From Bradyrhizobium tropiciagri (GTDB lineage: Bacteria > Pseudomonadota > Alphaproteobacteria > Rhizobiales > Xanthobacteraceae), in contig NZ_JAFCKF010000009.1 in NCBI RefSeq assembly GCF_018130545.1, positions 62,001 to 126,000 of the forward strand: a stretch of 64,000 nt of DNA. The letters run 5' to 3'. A program made the position numbers and the translations under genes. Positions 1 through 9,071 of this stretch are shown here, one piece after another; within the stretch, counting starts at the first letter, position 1; every line of letters starts with the position of its first letter. The notes under the pieces were generated by a model. The model saw only the letters and a list, made by a program, of their open reading frames with translations, searched no databases and was not told where the DNA came from.

Positions 1-1430
1 TCGCCGCTTTGCAAATGGAAGGACAGGATGTCGGGTGTGTTGACGAAGAAATTCGGCCGAAAGAAGTCACGCTCCGGATAGGACATCAACTCGCCGAGAT
101 ACTGTTCGAGCTCGACGCGCTGGGTGCGCCAGGTGAAATAGCTGTAGGACTGCGTGAAGCCGAGCTTGGCGAGGCCCTTCATCAGTTTCGGCCGCGCGAA
201 CGCCTCCGCGAGGAACAGCACGTCCGCATCGCGGTCCTGCACCTCGCGGATCAGCCATTCCCAGAACGCCAGCGGTTTGGTGTGCGGATTGTCGACCCGG
301 AAGATCCTGACGCCCTGTTCGACCCAGAACAGGACGACATCGCGCAGCGCGCGCCACAGCGCGGCGGCATCGTCGCAGCTGAAGTCGGGATTGACGACAT
401 CGTCCCAGCGCTGCGGCGGATGTTCGGCGGTACGCATCGATCCATCCGGGCGTCGCTTGAACCATTGCGGATGCGCGGTCAGCCAGGGATGATCGGGCGA
501 GCACTGCACGGCGAAATCGAGCGCGACCTCGAGGCCGTGGGCCTTGCACGCCGCCACGAAGGCGCGGAAGTCGTCGAGCGTGCCGAGCTCGGGGTGCAGG
601 ACGTCGTGGCCGCCCTCGGCCGAACCGATCGCATAGGGGCTGCCCGGGTCGCCGGCCTGTGCGATGGCGGCATTGTTGCGGCCCTTGCGATGCGTCCGCC
701 CGATCGGATGGATCGGCGCCAACAGCACGACGTCAAAGCCCATCGCGGCGATGTCGGGCAGCCGCGCGATGCAATCGTTGAAGGTCGCATGCACGCCCGA
801 CGTCTTGCCCTGGCTGCGCGGAAACATCTGATACCAGGCGCCGCTGCGCGCGCGCGGCCGGTCGGCTGTGAGGGGATACAGCGGCGAGCGCATCAAATCG
901 CGGCGAAACTGGCTGCCGGCCATCGCGTCCTGCAATTCCGGCGCCAGCAGCGCGCCCGGCTCGCCGGTCTGCAGATAGATTTCGCACTGCCGGATGATCA
1001 CAGCGGCTGCGGCAGGTCCCCCGGCCTGCGCCTGGGTCAGCATCCCTGCGCCTTCAACCGCGTCCAGCGTGTGGTCGCCGCCGTCGCGCTGCCTCTGCTC
1101 GAAGCGATGCCGCCAGCTGGCGAAGTCGTCGGTCCAGGCCTCGATCGCGAAACTGTAGCGGCCGGGCCGGTCGGGCACGAAGACACCGCCCCAGCGGTCG
1201 TCGCTGTGCGGGGTCATCGGCGCAGCCTGCCACTCGCTGTCGCCGTCGTGCCGCCACACCAATGCCGCGGATATCACGTCATGTCCGTCACGGTAGATGT
1301 CGGCCCACACCTCGACGGGTTCGCCCGCGATGCGCTTGACCGGAAAGCGGCCGCCATCGACCGACGGATAGACATCGGTGATATGAAAAGTGCCATGGGC
1401 ACTCTCGACAGGCCGGAGGGTTTTGTTCAC
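1..1430 (-). CDS. glgE: GlgE, maltose-1-phosphate maltosyltransferase (3' end missing)
   Basis: GlgE extends alpha-1,4-glucan chains using maltose-1-phosphate as donor (GH13 family, cytoplasmic). About 476 codons are present and the rest lies beyond the left edge; the family is usually 640-700 residues. The protein starts MNKTLRPVES from a GTG at 1430; no in-frame ATG lies upstream. The N-terminal beta-sandwich domain is followed by the GH13 barrel. The nucleophile region reads IFRVDNPHTKP (near 270-305) and the acid region FLAEAFARP (near 185-215), both typical of GlgE rather than of other GH13 enzymes. The long open frame on the plus strand over the same bases has no family features and is treated as a shadow. 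The gene is divergent from malQ, with 203 bp between them. In related genomes treS-pep2 and glgB often follow, but that cannot be seen here. Confidence 0.93.
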   Translation of the reverse strand, partial: MNKTLRPVESAHGTFHITDVYPSVDGGRFPVKRIAGEPVEVWADIYRDGHDVISAALVWRHDGDSEWQAAPMTPHSDDRWGGVFVPDRPGRYSFAIEAWTDDFASWRHRFEQRQRDGGDHTLDAVEGAGMLTQAQAGGPAAAAVIIRQCEIYLQTGEPGALLAPELQDAMAGSQFRRDLMRSPLYPLTADRPRARSGAWYQMFPRSQGKTSGVHATFNDCIARLPDIAAMGFDVVLLAPIHPIGRTHRKGRNNAAIAQAGDPGSPYAIGSAEGGHDVLHPELGTLDDFRAFVAACKAHGLEVALDFAVQCSPDHPWLTAHPQWFKRRPDGSMRTAEHPPQRWDDVVNPDFSCDDAAALWRALRDVVLFWVEQGVRIFRVDNPHTKPLAFWEWLIREVQDRDADVLFLAEAFARPKLMKGLAKLGFTQSYSYFTWRTQRVELEQYLGELMSYPERDFFRPNFFVNTPDILSFHLQSG

Positions 1431-1530
1431 GGTGATGCCGCCATTGAATAAGCAAATGACGTCCCGACGCCGGGAAGGAGGCGCGCCAGACCCATATAGA
1501 AAGCCGCTCGCCGGACATTGGTTCCCGGTG

Positions 1531-1555
1531 GGAACGCTTGATAGGGTAGAGCGTT
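1531..1555 (+). promoter_or_regulatory. EcfG-type general stress promoter in front of malQ
   Basis: GGAAC at 1531-1535 and CGTT at 1552-1555 are separated by exactly 16 bases. This matches the alphaproteobacterial sigma-EcfG consensus GGAAC-N16/17-CGTT. It lies 79 bp before the malQ ATG and points toward malQ and the GH15 gene. The identification rests on the motif only. Confidence 0.65.
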
Positions 1556-1633
1556 GAACATCAACTATCCCTTTCCCGTATCTATACAATTTAGCAACGA
1601 TCCCAATACCGTTGCGAGCAGGCAGCGTGCTGA

Positions 1634-3583
1634 ATGGACCTTTACGCCAAAGCCCAGACCCTGGGAATCCAGACCGAGTATATCGATGGTAGCGGTCACC
1701 GCCGTGTGACAACCCCGGAGGCGCTGACGGCGATCCTGGCGGCGCTGCCGCCCCAGACGCCGCGGCGGATCGTCACCGATCCGGTGGTCGTCAGAGGCGG
1801 CCATGGCGGGCAAACGCAGCTCGCCGAGGCGGCGCGGCTTCCGGTGCAATGGAAAATCACGAATGGCGATGCGGTGCTCGCGCAAGGCGAGGTGCGTGAG
1901 CGGAACGTGACGTGGCCGTCCGGCCTGCCGGAGGGCGTGCACCGCTTGCTGCTGTCGGACGCATCGGGCAGCGAGGAGCTGCCGTTCCTGGTGGCACCGG
2001 AGGGCGCGTTCGGCGGCACGTTCGATCGCTGCTGGGTGATCGCGGTGCAGCTTTACGGCGTGCGCTCCGCGCGCAACTGGGGCATCGGCGACTTCACCGA
2101 CCTGCAGTGGCTGCTCACATTCGCCCGGCAGCTCGGCGCTGACGGCATCGGACTCAATCCGCTGCATGCGCTGTTCGACGACCGGCCCGGTGATTGTAGC
2201 CCGTATTCGCCGAACAGCCGGCTGTTCCTCAACCCGCTTTATATCGACGTCGCGCAGATTCCCGAATTCCGCTTCGATGCCGAGATGCAGGCCGCGCTGG
2301 CGCAGCTCCGTGGCCACGATCTGGTCGACTATGTCGGCGTCGCGGCGCTGAAATGGCCCGCACTGCGCGCGGCCTTCGCCGCCTTCAAGGCCAATCCCGC
2401 TCCCGGCCGCCGGCAGGATTTCGAGGCCTATCGCAACGAGCAGGGCGCGCTGCTGTCGCGCTTCGCCTGCTTCGAGACGATGCGGCATAAATTCAATACG
2501 CCGTGGTGGGAGTGGCCGGATGAATGGCGGCAACCCAGCGACGCGGCTTGCGCCAAATTGCGCGCGGCGGGCGATAGCGCGGCCGAGGTCGAGTTCGTTG
2601 AATTCGTGCAATGGACCGCAGACCGCCAGCTCGGCGCCTGCCAGGCGCTGGCGCACAAGCTCGGCATGCGGGTCGGGCTCTATCTCGACGTCGCCGTCGG
2701 CGTGCAGTCGGATGGTTTCGACGCCTGGAACGAGCAGACTGCGATCTCGCGCCATCTCGGCGTCGGCGCGCCACCGGACCCGCTCAACACCGCGGGCCAG
2801 GATTGGGGGCTTGCCGGCTTCAACGCCGCGGGCCTCGAACAGCGCTCCTTCGAGCCGTTCAGGCAGATGCTGCGCGCTTCGATGCACCATGCCGGCGCGA
2901 TCCGGCTCGACCACGCCTTCGGGCTGAAGCGGCTCTATCTGGTGCCGCGCGGCTTCGGGCCGGCCAATGGCGCCTATGTGCTGATGCCGTTCGAGGCGCT
3001 GCTGGCGGCGACCGCGCAGGAGAGCGTGGCGAGCAAGTGCGTCGTGATCGGCGAGGACCTCGGCACGGTGCCGCCGGGCTTCCGCGAGCAGATGAACGGC
3101 TGGGGCATCTGGTCGTACCTCGTGATGATGTTCGAGACCGACGACCAGGGCGTGTTCCGCAACGCCGACTACTATCTGCCGAACGCGCTGGTCACCTTCA
3201 ACACCCACGACCTCTCGACCTATGCCGGTTGGCGCTCGTTCAGCGACCTCAAGACCAAGCGCGGGCTCGGGATCGATCCCGGCGAGACCGATGAAGGCCG
3301 CTGGCACGCACTCGGCCAGCTCGACGACGTGCTGCGCCGGCACGACATCCACAGCAATGATTTTGCTTCGGTGGTGAGCTTCATGGCCCGGACGCGGTCG
3401 CGGATGCTGGCGGTGTCGATGGAGGATCTGCTCGGCATTGTCGAGCAACCCAACATCCCCGGCACCGTCTACGAGCATCCGAACTGGAAACGCCGGCTTC
3501 CGGTCCCGCTTGAGCAGCTCGCCTCGGCGATCGATATCGACGCGCTGAAGCGCGCAACCCGCGAGCGGTCGCATGCGGGATAA
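1634..3583 (+). CDS. malQ: 4-alpha-glucanotransferase (amylomaltase)
   Basis: MalQ (GH77) transfers alpha-1,4-glucan segments between malto-oligosaccharides in the cytoplasm. The 649-residue product has the family motifs in order: IRLDHAFGLKR around the nucleophile Asp, VIGEDLGTVP with the acid Glu, and FNTHDLSTYAGW with the third catalytic Asp. The N-terminal ~135 residues form the extra beta-rich domain seen in long bacterial amylomaltases. The ATG at 1634 is the first in frame. The GH15 gene starts 15 bp downstream, so the two are probably co-transcribed. With the divergent glgE this makes an alpha-glucan turnover locus. An EcfG-like promoter upstream suggests induction in stress or stationary phase. 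Confidence 0.95.
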   Translation: MDLYAKAQTLGIQTEYIDGSGHRRVTTPEALTAILAALPPQTPRRIVTDPVVVRGGHGGQTQLAEAARLPVQWKITNGDAVLAQGEVRERNVTWPSGLPEGVHRLLLSDASGSEELPFLVAPEGAFGGTFDRCWVIAVQLYGVRSARNWGIGDFTDLQWLLTFARQLGADGIGLNPLHALFDDRPGDCSPYSPNSRLFLNPLYIDVAQIPEFRFDAEMQAALAQLRGHDLVDYVGVAALKWPALRAAFAAFKANPAPGRRQDFEAYRNEQGALLSRFACFETMRHKFNTPWWEWPDEWRQPSDAACAKLRAAGDSAAEVEFVEFVQWTADRQLGACQALAHKLGMRVGLYLDVAVGVQSDGFDAWNEQTAISRHLGVGAPPDPLNTAGQDWGLAGFNAAGLEQRSFEPFRQMLRASMHHAGAIRLDHAFGLKRLYLVPRGFGPANGAYVLMPFEALLAATAQESVASKCVVIGEDLGTVPPGFREQMNGWGIWSYLVMMFETDDQGVFRNADYYLPNALVTFNTHDLSTYAGWRSFSDLKTKRGLGIDPGETDEGRWHALGQLDDVLRRHDIHSNDFASVVSFMARTRSRMLAVSMEDLLGIVEQPNIPGTVYEHPNWKRRLPVPLEQLASAIDIDALKRATRERSHAG

Positions 3584-3598
3584 CGCGGAGCACGGCGC

Positions 3599-5407
3599 GT
3601 GGCCTCCCGGATCGAAGATTATGGACTGATTGGCGATTGCGAGACCGCGGCGCTGGTCGGCCGCGATGGCTCGATCGACTGGCTGTGCTGGCCGGCATTC
3701 GATTCCGACGCCTGCTTCGCGGCGCTGCTCGGCACGTCGCGGAACGGCCGCTGGCTGCTGGCACCGGCCGATGAGATCAGGCAGGCCTCGCGCCGCTATC
3801 GGGACGACACGCTGATCCTGGAGACGCGGTTCGAGACCGCAAGCGGCGTGGTCGATCTGATCGACTTCATGCCGCCGCGCGGCAACGCCTCCGATGTGGT
3901 GCGCCTCGTGCGCGGGATCAGCGGCCGCGTCAGGATGCACATGGAGCTCGTGATCCGCTTCGGCTTCGGCGTCGACGTCCCCTGGGTGAAGAAGAACCCG
4001 GACGGCGAGGGGCTCCTGGCGATCAGCGGGCAGGACATGACCGTGCTGCGCACGCCGGTCGTGACAACAGGCAAGGACCTGACCACGATCGCCGATTTCG
4101 AGGTCGGCGAGGGCGACACCGTGCCGTTCGTCCTGACCTACGGCGCGTCGTTTCAGCCGGTGCCGGAGCCGATCGATCCCGAGACGGCACTGAAGGACAC
4201 AGAAGACTACTGGAAAGAGTGGTGCGGCCGCTCGACCTATGACGGCGGCGATCTGCGCGGCCTCGTGATGCGCTCGCTGATCACGCTGAAGGCGCTGACC
4301 TTCAGGCCGACCGGCGGCATCGTCGCGGCGCCGACCACGTCACTGCCGGAAAAGCTCGGCGGCGCGCGCAACTGGGACTACCGGTTCTGCTGGCTGCGCG
4401 ACGCCACCTTCACGCTGCTGGCGTTGATGAATTCGGGCTATACCGAGGAAGCGGCGGCCTGGCACAATTGGCTGCTGCGGGCGGCGGCCGGTGCGCCGGC
4501 CAACATGCAGATCATGTACGGCATCCTGGGCCAGCGTCGCCTGCTCGAATGGGAAGCCCGATGGCTGCCCGGCTATGAGGGCGCAACGCCGGTCCGCGTC
4601 GGCAACGCCGCGCATGCACAGCTGCAACTCGACGTCTATGGCGAGCTGATCGACGCCTTCCATCAGTCCCGCATGGCCAAGCTGAAGCTCGACGAGGAGA
4701 ACTGGTCGCTGGAATGCACGGTGGTCAATCACCTCGCTGAGGTCTGGGACCAGCCGGACCAGGGTATCTGGGAGCGCCGCGACGCGGCGCGGCACTACGT
4801 CTACTCCAAGGTGATGTGTTGGGTCGCCTTCGACCGCGCAATCAAGAGCGCGGAGCGGTTTGGTTTCAAGGCGCCGCTGGTCAAATGGCGGGTGCTGCGT
4901 GAGGCGATCCATCGCGACGTCTGCCGACGGGGCTTCGATCCCGATCTCAACAGCTTCGTCGAGAGCTATGGCTCAAAGCTGCTCGACGCCAGCCTGCTGC
5001 TGCTGCCGTCGGTCGGCTTCCTGCCGCCGGACGATCCGCGCATCCGCGGCACGATCGCGGCGGTCGAGCGGCATATGATGCGCGACGGCTTCGTGCTGCG
5101 GCACGATCCGCGCGAGGTATCGGATGAAATCCAGCCGATCGAGGGCGCGTTCCTGGCCTGTAGCCTGTGGCTCGCCGACGCCCATGTGCTGGCGGGAGAT
5201 CTCGACAAGGCGCAGACCATGTTCGACCGCGTGGTGGCGGTCGCCAACGATCTCGGACTGCTGGCGGAGGAGTTCGACTCCGGCGCCGGCCGCCAGACCG
5301 GCAACTTCCCGCAGGCGCTGACCCATATCGCGCTGATCAACACCGCGCACAATCTCAGCGCCGCGAGGGCCGATGCCGAGAAGCCCGCGGTGCAGCGGTC
5401 GACCTGA
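3599..5407 (+). CDS. GH15 family glucoamylase/trehalase-like hydrolase
   Basis: The 602-residue cytoplasmic protein begins with the GH15 signature GLIGDCETAALVGRDGS and continues with DWLCWPAFDSDACFAALLG. The (alpha/alpha)6 barrel follows, with RNWDYRFCWLRDATFTL near residue 260 and LLAEEFDSGAGRQTGNFPQ near 555, which carries the expected catalytic base Glu. The start is GTG at 3599, 15 bp after the malQ stop. The family contains both glucan 1,4-alpha-glucosidases and trehalases (actinobacterial GH15 trehalases look like this), and the sequence alone does not separate them. Beside glgE, either activity would release glucose from stored glucan or trehalose. It is tail-to-tail with the HAD gene with only 16 bp between the stops. 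Confidence 0.88.
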   Translation: MASRIEDYGLIGDCETAALVGRDGSIDWLCWPAFDSDACFAALLGTSRNGRWLLAPADEIRQASRRYRDDTLILETRFETASGVVDLIDFMPPRGNASDVVRLVRGISGRVRMHMELVIRFGFGVDVPWVKKNPDGEGLLAISGQDMTVLRTPVVTTGKDLTTIADFEVGEGDTVPFVLTYGASFQPVPEPIDPETALKDTEDYWKEWCGRSTYDGGDLRGLVMRSLITLKALTFRPTGGIVAAPTTSLPEKLGGARNWDYRFCWLRDATFTLLALMNSGYTEEAAAWHNWLLRAAAGAPANMQIMYGILGQRRLLEWEARWLPGYEGATPVRVGNAAHAQLQLDVYGELIDAFHQSRMAKLKLDEENWSLECTVVNHLAEVWDQPDQGIWERRDAARHYVYSKVMCWVAFDRAIKSAERFGFKAPLVKWRVLREAIHRDVCRRGFDPDLNSFVESYGSKLLDASLLLLPSVGFLPPDDPRIRGTIAAVERHMMRDGFVLRHDPREVSDEIQPIEGAFLACSLWLADAHVLAGDLDKAQTMFDRVVAVANDLGLLAEEFDSGAGRQTGNFPQALTHIALINTAHNLSAARADAEKPAVQRST

Positions 5408-5423
5408 TTTTCCGGAGCGTGCC

Positions 5424-6242
5424 TTAGCGGCCCGTCGTCAGCACGACGTCCATCGCGCGCGCAAAGCCGTCGTTCTCGTTGGTCTCGGTGACGTGTGTGG
5501 CGCGCGCCTTCACGTCATCGCTGGCATTGCCCATCGCGAAGGAGACGCCGCTTCGCGCGAACATCGGCAGGTCGTTCTGCATGTCGCCGATGGTGGCGAC
5601 ATTCTCCAGCGACACGCCGAGGCGTTTCGCGATGCCCTGGACGAAGGTGCCCTTGTCATGACCGGGCGGGGTGACATCGAGATAATAGGTCTGCGAGCGG
5701 ACCGCGGTTGCATCGTGGCCGACCATCTGCTGCATGTCTGCCTCGCAGCGTTGCAGCAGGGGCGCATCCGAGCTCGCGCCGACGATCTTGCAGGCCTGGT
5801 CGAGATAGGGCGCGAAGTCGTCGACGATGGTCGGATCATGCTTGATCGCGCGCTTTTCGTGCCCGTTGTACTCGCCGTCCGGATTTCGGGTCAGCCAGCG
5901 GTCGTTGGTGAACAGCCAGATATCGATGCCGCGCTCGCGCAGCAGGTCGATGCAGCGCTTGGCCACGGCCGGCGGGATCAGATGCTGCTCGAGCGGTTTC
6001 AATTGCGGATCGACGATCGACGAGCCGTTGAAGGCGCCGATCGGCAGCGTGATCGCAAGCGGCGCGACCAGGAAGCCCATCCCGATGGTCGGCCGGCTGG
6101 AGACGATGGTGAAGCCGATACCGGTTTCATGCAGCCTGCGCACCGCCGCCAGGGCGCCGTCGGTCAAGGTCTTGTCCTTGGTGAGCAAGGTGCCGTCGAC
6201 ATCGGACACGACAAGGTCGATACGGGTCGCGATACGGTTCAT
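5424..6242 (-). CDS. Cof-type HAD-IIB phosphatase
   Basis: A 272-residue haloacid dehalogenase-superfamily phosphatase. Motif I is VVSDVDGTLLTKDKTLTDG (nucleophile and acid Asp), and motif IV is IGDMQNDLPMFARSGVSFAMGNA. The insertion between them is the large cap of the Cof/YbiV subgroup, which dephosphorylates sugar phosphates and related metabolites. It is the last gene of the tal-pgi/gnd/zwf/pgl/gntK operon. The ATG at 6242 overlaps the gntK stop by four bases, which indicates translational coupling. The substrate is unknown; a hexose or pentose phosphate is the reasonable inference from context. Confidence 0.88.
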   Translation of the reverse strand: MNRIATRIDLVVSDVDGTLLTKDKTLTDGALAAVRRLHETGIGFTIVSSRPTIGMGFLVAPLAITLPIGAFNGSSIVDPQLKPLEQHLIPPAVAKRCIDLLRERGIDIWLFTNDRWLTRNPDGEYNGHEKRAIKHDPTIVDDFAPYLDQACKIVGASSDAPLLQRCEADMQQMVGHDATAVRSQTYYLDVTPPGHDKGTFVQGIAKRLGVSLENVATIGDMQNDLPMFARSGVSFAMGNASDDVKARATHVTETNENDGFARAMDVVLTTGR

Positions 6243-6784
6243 GGGCGGTCCAGCTTCAGTTGACTGACAATGTCTTCGATGATGGTGTCGACCGAACGGT
6301 CGATCGAGACCGTGATCGGGCGTTCGTCCGGCGTCGGCGGCTCCAGCGTCTTGAACTGGCTGGCGAGCAGGCCTGGCGGCATGAAATGGTCCTTGCGCGC
6401 GGCCAGCCGGGTCGCGATCAGCTCCTGCGTGCCGTCGAGGAAGACGATGCGGATATCGTCGCGGCCGTGCACCAGGATGTCGCGATAGCTGCGCTTCAGC
6501 GCGGAGCAGGCGATCACGGCGCGCTCGCGGACGCCGCAGGTGCGGTCGATCTCATCTGCGATCGCGCGCAGCCAGGGCCAGCGATCCTCGTCGGTCAGCG
6601 GCTGGCCGGAATGCATCTTGGCGACATTGCTCGGCGGATGGAAGCTGTCGCCGTCCTCGAAGCGCCAGCCGATCCGGATCGCGAGGCGGTCGGCGATGGT
6701 GCTCTTGCCCGAGCCGGAGACGCCCATCACCACCAGTGCGCAGGGGTTTTGCCCGTCACCCAAGAAGTCACCCAAGACAATCAC
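6239..6784 (-). CDS. gntK: gluconokinase
   Basis: GntK phosphorylates D-gluconate to 6-phosphogluconate, feeding the Entner-Doudoroff and pentose phosphate routes. The P-loop is VMGVSGSGKST, followed by DGDSFHPPSNVAKMHSGQPL, which is characteristic of gluconokinases, and later by DHFMPPGLLASQ. The frame opens with a GTG at 6784 and gives 181 residues. Family members usually begin about 15 residues before the P-loop. Here the extra N-terminus comes from a 12-bp sequence repeated three times (6755-6790), so the true start is uncertain; GTG or ATG codons near 6727-6733 lie close to the P-loop and would give a shorter, possibly too short, protein. The gene is 9 bp after pgl and overlaps the HAD gene by 4 bp. 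Confidence 0.9.
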   Translation of the reverse strand: MIVLGDFLGDGQNPCALVVMGVSGSGKSTIADRLAIRIGWRFEDGDSFHPPSNVAKMHSGQPLTDEDRWPWLRAIADEIDRTCGVRERAVIACSALKRSYRDILVHGRDDIRIVFLDGTQELIATRLAARKDHFMPPGLLASQFKTLEPPTPDERPITVSIDRSVDTIIEDIVSQLKLDRP

Positions 6785-6790
6785 CCAACA
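6755..6790. repeat. three tandem 12-bp repeats at the gntK start
   Basis: On the plus strand the units are gtcacccaagaa (6755-6766), gtcacccaagac (6767-6778) and aatcacccaaca (6779-6790). On the gntK strand each gives TTGGGTGA. The unit length is a multiple of three, so expansion or contraction would change the N-terminus by four residues without a frameshift. Confidence 0.8.
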
Positions 6791-6793
6791 AAA

Positions 6794-7546
6794 TCATCCA
6801 CGAAAATCCTCCGGCAGCGCGGCCTGATCGATCAACCAGACGGTTTCGCCCAGCGATCGCGCGCGGTTTGCCGGCAGGTTCTCGCCTGCGAACAGGCGCG
6901 TCAAGATCGCGCGCTTGTTTTCGCCTGATACCTCGAACAGCATCTCGCGGCAGGACGCGAGGGCAGGCAGGGTCAAGGAGACCCGCGGCACGAACGGCTC
7001 GACATTGGCCTTGGGCACCCCGACGACCCAGCGCCGGGTTTCCTCGACCGCGGGGTAGCCCGGAAACAGCGAGGCGGTGTGGCCGTCGGGCCCGATGCCC
7101 ATCAGCACCAGGTCGAACAGCGGTCGCTTCGGATCGAGCTGCTCGGCGCCGTAGAACGCCATCAGCTCGTTCTCGTACAGCGCCGCGCTGACGTCGGGAT
7201 CCCGGAGATCGGCGGTGTCGGTTGCGATCGGGTGGACATTCGCAGCCGGCGCGCAGCGGTCGAGGAACGCCTGCCGCGCCATGCTCATATTGTGCAGCTT
7301 GTCCTTGCGCGGCACCAGGCGCTCGTCGCCGATGAACCAGTCGATGCGGTCCCACGGAATCCGCTGGCGATAGTCCGGCGTCGCCAGCAGCTGGTAGAGT
7401 GCCTTCGGGCTGGAGCCGCCGGTGAGGCAGATCGCGATCCGGCCGGGGTTCTCGTCCATCCTTGCGATCACCCGCTCAGCGGCGGTCTTCGCCAGTGCCA
7501 CCGGATCGGCGACCGTGATGATCTTGCGCTCGCCGCTCGCAGTCAT
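6794..7546 (-). CDS. pgl: 6-phosphogluconolactonase
   Basis: Pgl (DevB/SOL type) hydrolyses 6-phosphoglucono-1,5-lactone to 6-phosphogluconate. The 250-residue protein has CLTGGSSPKALYQLL near residue 38, WFIGDERLVPRKDKLHN near residue 72 and LMGIGPDGHTASLFPG near residue 145, all standard for the family. The ATG at 7546 lies one base after the zwf stop, as expected for a coupled operon that places the lactonase directly after the dehydrogenase making its substrate. Confidence 0.95.
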   Translation of the reverse strand: MTASGERKIITVADPVALAKTAAERVIARMDENPGRIAICLTGGSSPKALYQLLATPDYRQRIPWDRIDWFIGDERLVPRKDKLHNMSMARQAFLDRCAPAANVHPIATDTADLRDPDVSAALYENELMAFYGAEQLDPKRPLFDLVLMGIGPDGHTASLFPGYPAVEETRRWVVGVPKANVEPFVPRVSLTLPALASCREMLFEVSGENKRAILTRLFAGENLPANRARSLGETVWLIDQAALPEDFRG

Positions 7547-7547
7547 C

Positions 7548-9041
7548 TTAGCCCAGCTTCCGCCAGCTGCGGCCGTCGCGCGTCAACAGCGCGTTGGCGG
7601 CCTCCGGGCCTTCGCTGCCGGCTTTGTAGGGCTGCAGGCCGCGTCCGCCGGCGCTCTTCCAGGCGTCGATGAAGGGCTGCACCGCCGTCCATCCGGCCTC
7701 GACGCTGTCGGCGCGCTGGAACAGCAGATTGTCGCCGATCATGCAGTCATAGATCAGCGTCTCGTAGCCGGTCGAAGGCTCGGCCTTGAAGTAGTCCTTG
7801 TAGCGGAACTTCATCTCGACGCCGTCGATGTTGATGGCCGGGCCCGGCACCTTGGTGTTGAACTGCAGCTCGATGCCTTCGGTCGGCTCGGTCGAGATCA
7901 CCAGGTAGTTCTGCGACAGGCGGTCGACCGCGGTATCGCGGAACATCGCAAACGGCGCCTGCTTGAACTTGATCGCGATCTCGGTGCGCTTGGTGGTCAG
8001 CGCCTTGCCGGTGCGCAGATAGAACGGCACGCCGGCCCAGCGCCAATTGTCGATGGTCAGTTTCAGCGCGGCATAGGTCTCGGTCGAGCTGTCGGGCCTG
8101 ACGTCCGGCGTCTTGAGGTAGTCCTCGATCTCGGTGTCGCCGATCCGGCCGGCGCGATACTGGCCGCGCACCGAGTTGGACAGCGCCTCCTGCTCGGTCT
8201 GGGTCTGGATCGCGCTCAGCACCTCGGCCTTTTCCGAGCGCACTGCATGGGCGTCGAAGCGCGCCGGCGGCTCCATCGTCACCAGTGACAGCAGCTGGAA
8301 CAGATGGTTCGGCACCATGTCGCGCAGCGCGCCGGTGGCATCGTAGAAGCTGCCGCGATGGCCGACGCCGATCTTCTCGTCGACGGTGATCTGGATGTGG
8401 TCGATGTGGTTGCGATTCCAGATCGGCTCGAACATGCCGTTGGCAAAGCGCAGCACCAAAATGTTCTGCACGGTTTCCTTACCGAGATAATGGTCGATCC
8501 GGTAGATTTGGTGCTCGTCCATCAGCTTCAGCAGCGCGGCATTCAGCGCCTTGGCCGAAGGCAGGTCGGTGCCGAACGGCTTTTCGACGATCAGCCGCCG
8601 CCAGACGCCGTTCTCCTCCAGCATGCCGGTTCGCCCGAGCTGCTCGCTGATCGGCAGGAAGGCGCTCGGCGGGGTTGCCAGATAGAACAGGCGATTGCCG
8701 CCGGTGCCGCGCGCCTTTTCGAGCTTGTCGAGCCGTTCGTTCATCGCATCAAAAGATGCCGGATCGCGCGGATCGGCCTCGATCGCGGTGACGCACTCGA
8801 ACAGCCGCTTCGCGATCGCCTCGTCCACCGGGCGGGTGGCGAATTTGCGCAGGCCCTGCATCAGGCTGTCGGTCAGCTGCTCGCTCGACATGCCCTTGCG
8901 GACAACGCCGACGACGCAGAACTTTTCCGGCAGCAGATTTCCGGCGGCGAGATTGTAGAGCGCCGGGACGACCAGCCGGTGCGTCAGATCACCGGTGGCG
9001 CCGAAGATGATGAAGGAGCAAGGGTCGGGTTTCTTCTGCAC
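7548..9041 (-). CDS. zwf: glucose-6-phosphate 1-dehydrogenase
   Basis: Zwf oxidises glucose-6-phosphate to the 6-phospholactone with NADP+ or NAD+. The 497-residue product has the nucleotide-binding start FIIFGATGDLTHR and the active-site signature RIDHYLGKETVQNI near residue 190. The start is GTG at 9041, supported by GGAAGG a few bases upstream on the coding strand; no ATG serves better. It lies between gnd and pgl in the operon. A hairpin-forming repeat separates it from gnd, which could partly uncouple expression from the upstream genes. Confidence 0.96.
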   Translation of the reverse strand: MQKKPDPCSFIIFGATGDLTHRLVVPALYNLAAGNLLPEKFCVVGVVRKGMSSEQLTDSLMQGLRKFATRPVDEAIAKRLFECVTAIEADPRDPASFDAMNERLDKLEKARGTGGNRLFYLATPPSAFLPISEQLGRTGMLEENGVWRRLIVEKPFGTDLPSAKALNAALLKLMDEHQIYRIDHYLGKETVQNILVLRFANGMFEPIWNRNHIDHIQITVDEKIGVGHRGSFYDATGALRDMVPNHLFQLLSLVTMEPPARFDAHAVRSEKAEVLSAIQTQTEQEALSNSVRGQYRAGRIGDTEIEDYLKTPDVRPDSSTETYAALKLTIDNWRWAGVPFYLRTGKALTTKRTEIAIKFKQAPFAMFRDTAVDRLSQNYLVISTEPTEGIELQFNTKVPGPAINIDGVEMKFRYKDYFKAEPSTGYETLIYDCMIGDNLLFQRADSVEAGWTAVQPFIDAWKSAGGRGLQPYKAGSEGPEAANALLTRDGRSWRKLG

Positions 9042-9071
9042 GTGACCTTCCGCGGTTGTCTTCTAGTGCCA

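Noticed and set aside
1565-3940. 791-codon open frame on the minus strand over malQ
   Set aside because: Antisense of a gene with complete GH77 motifs.
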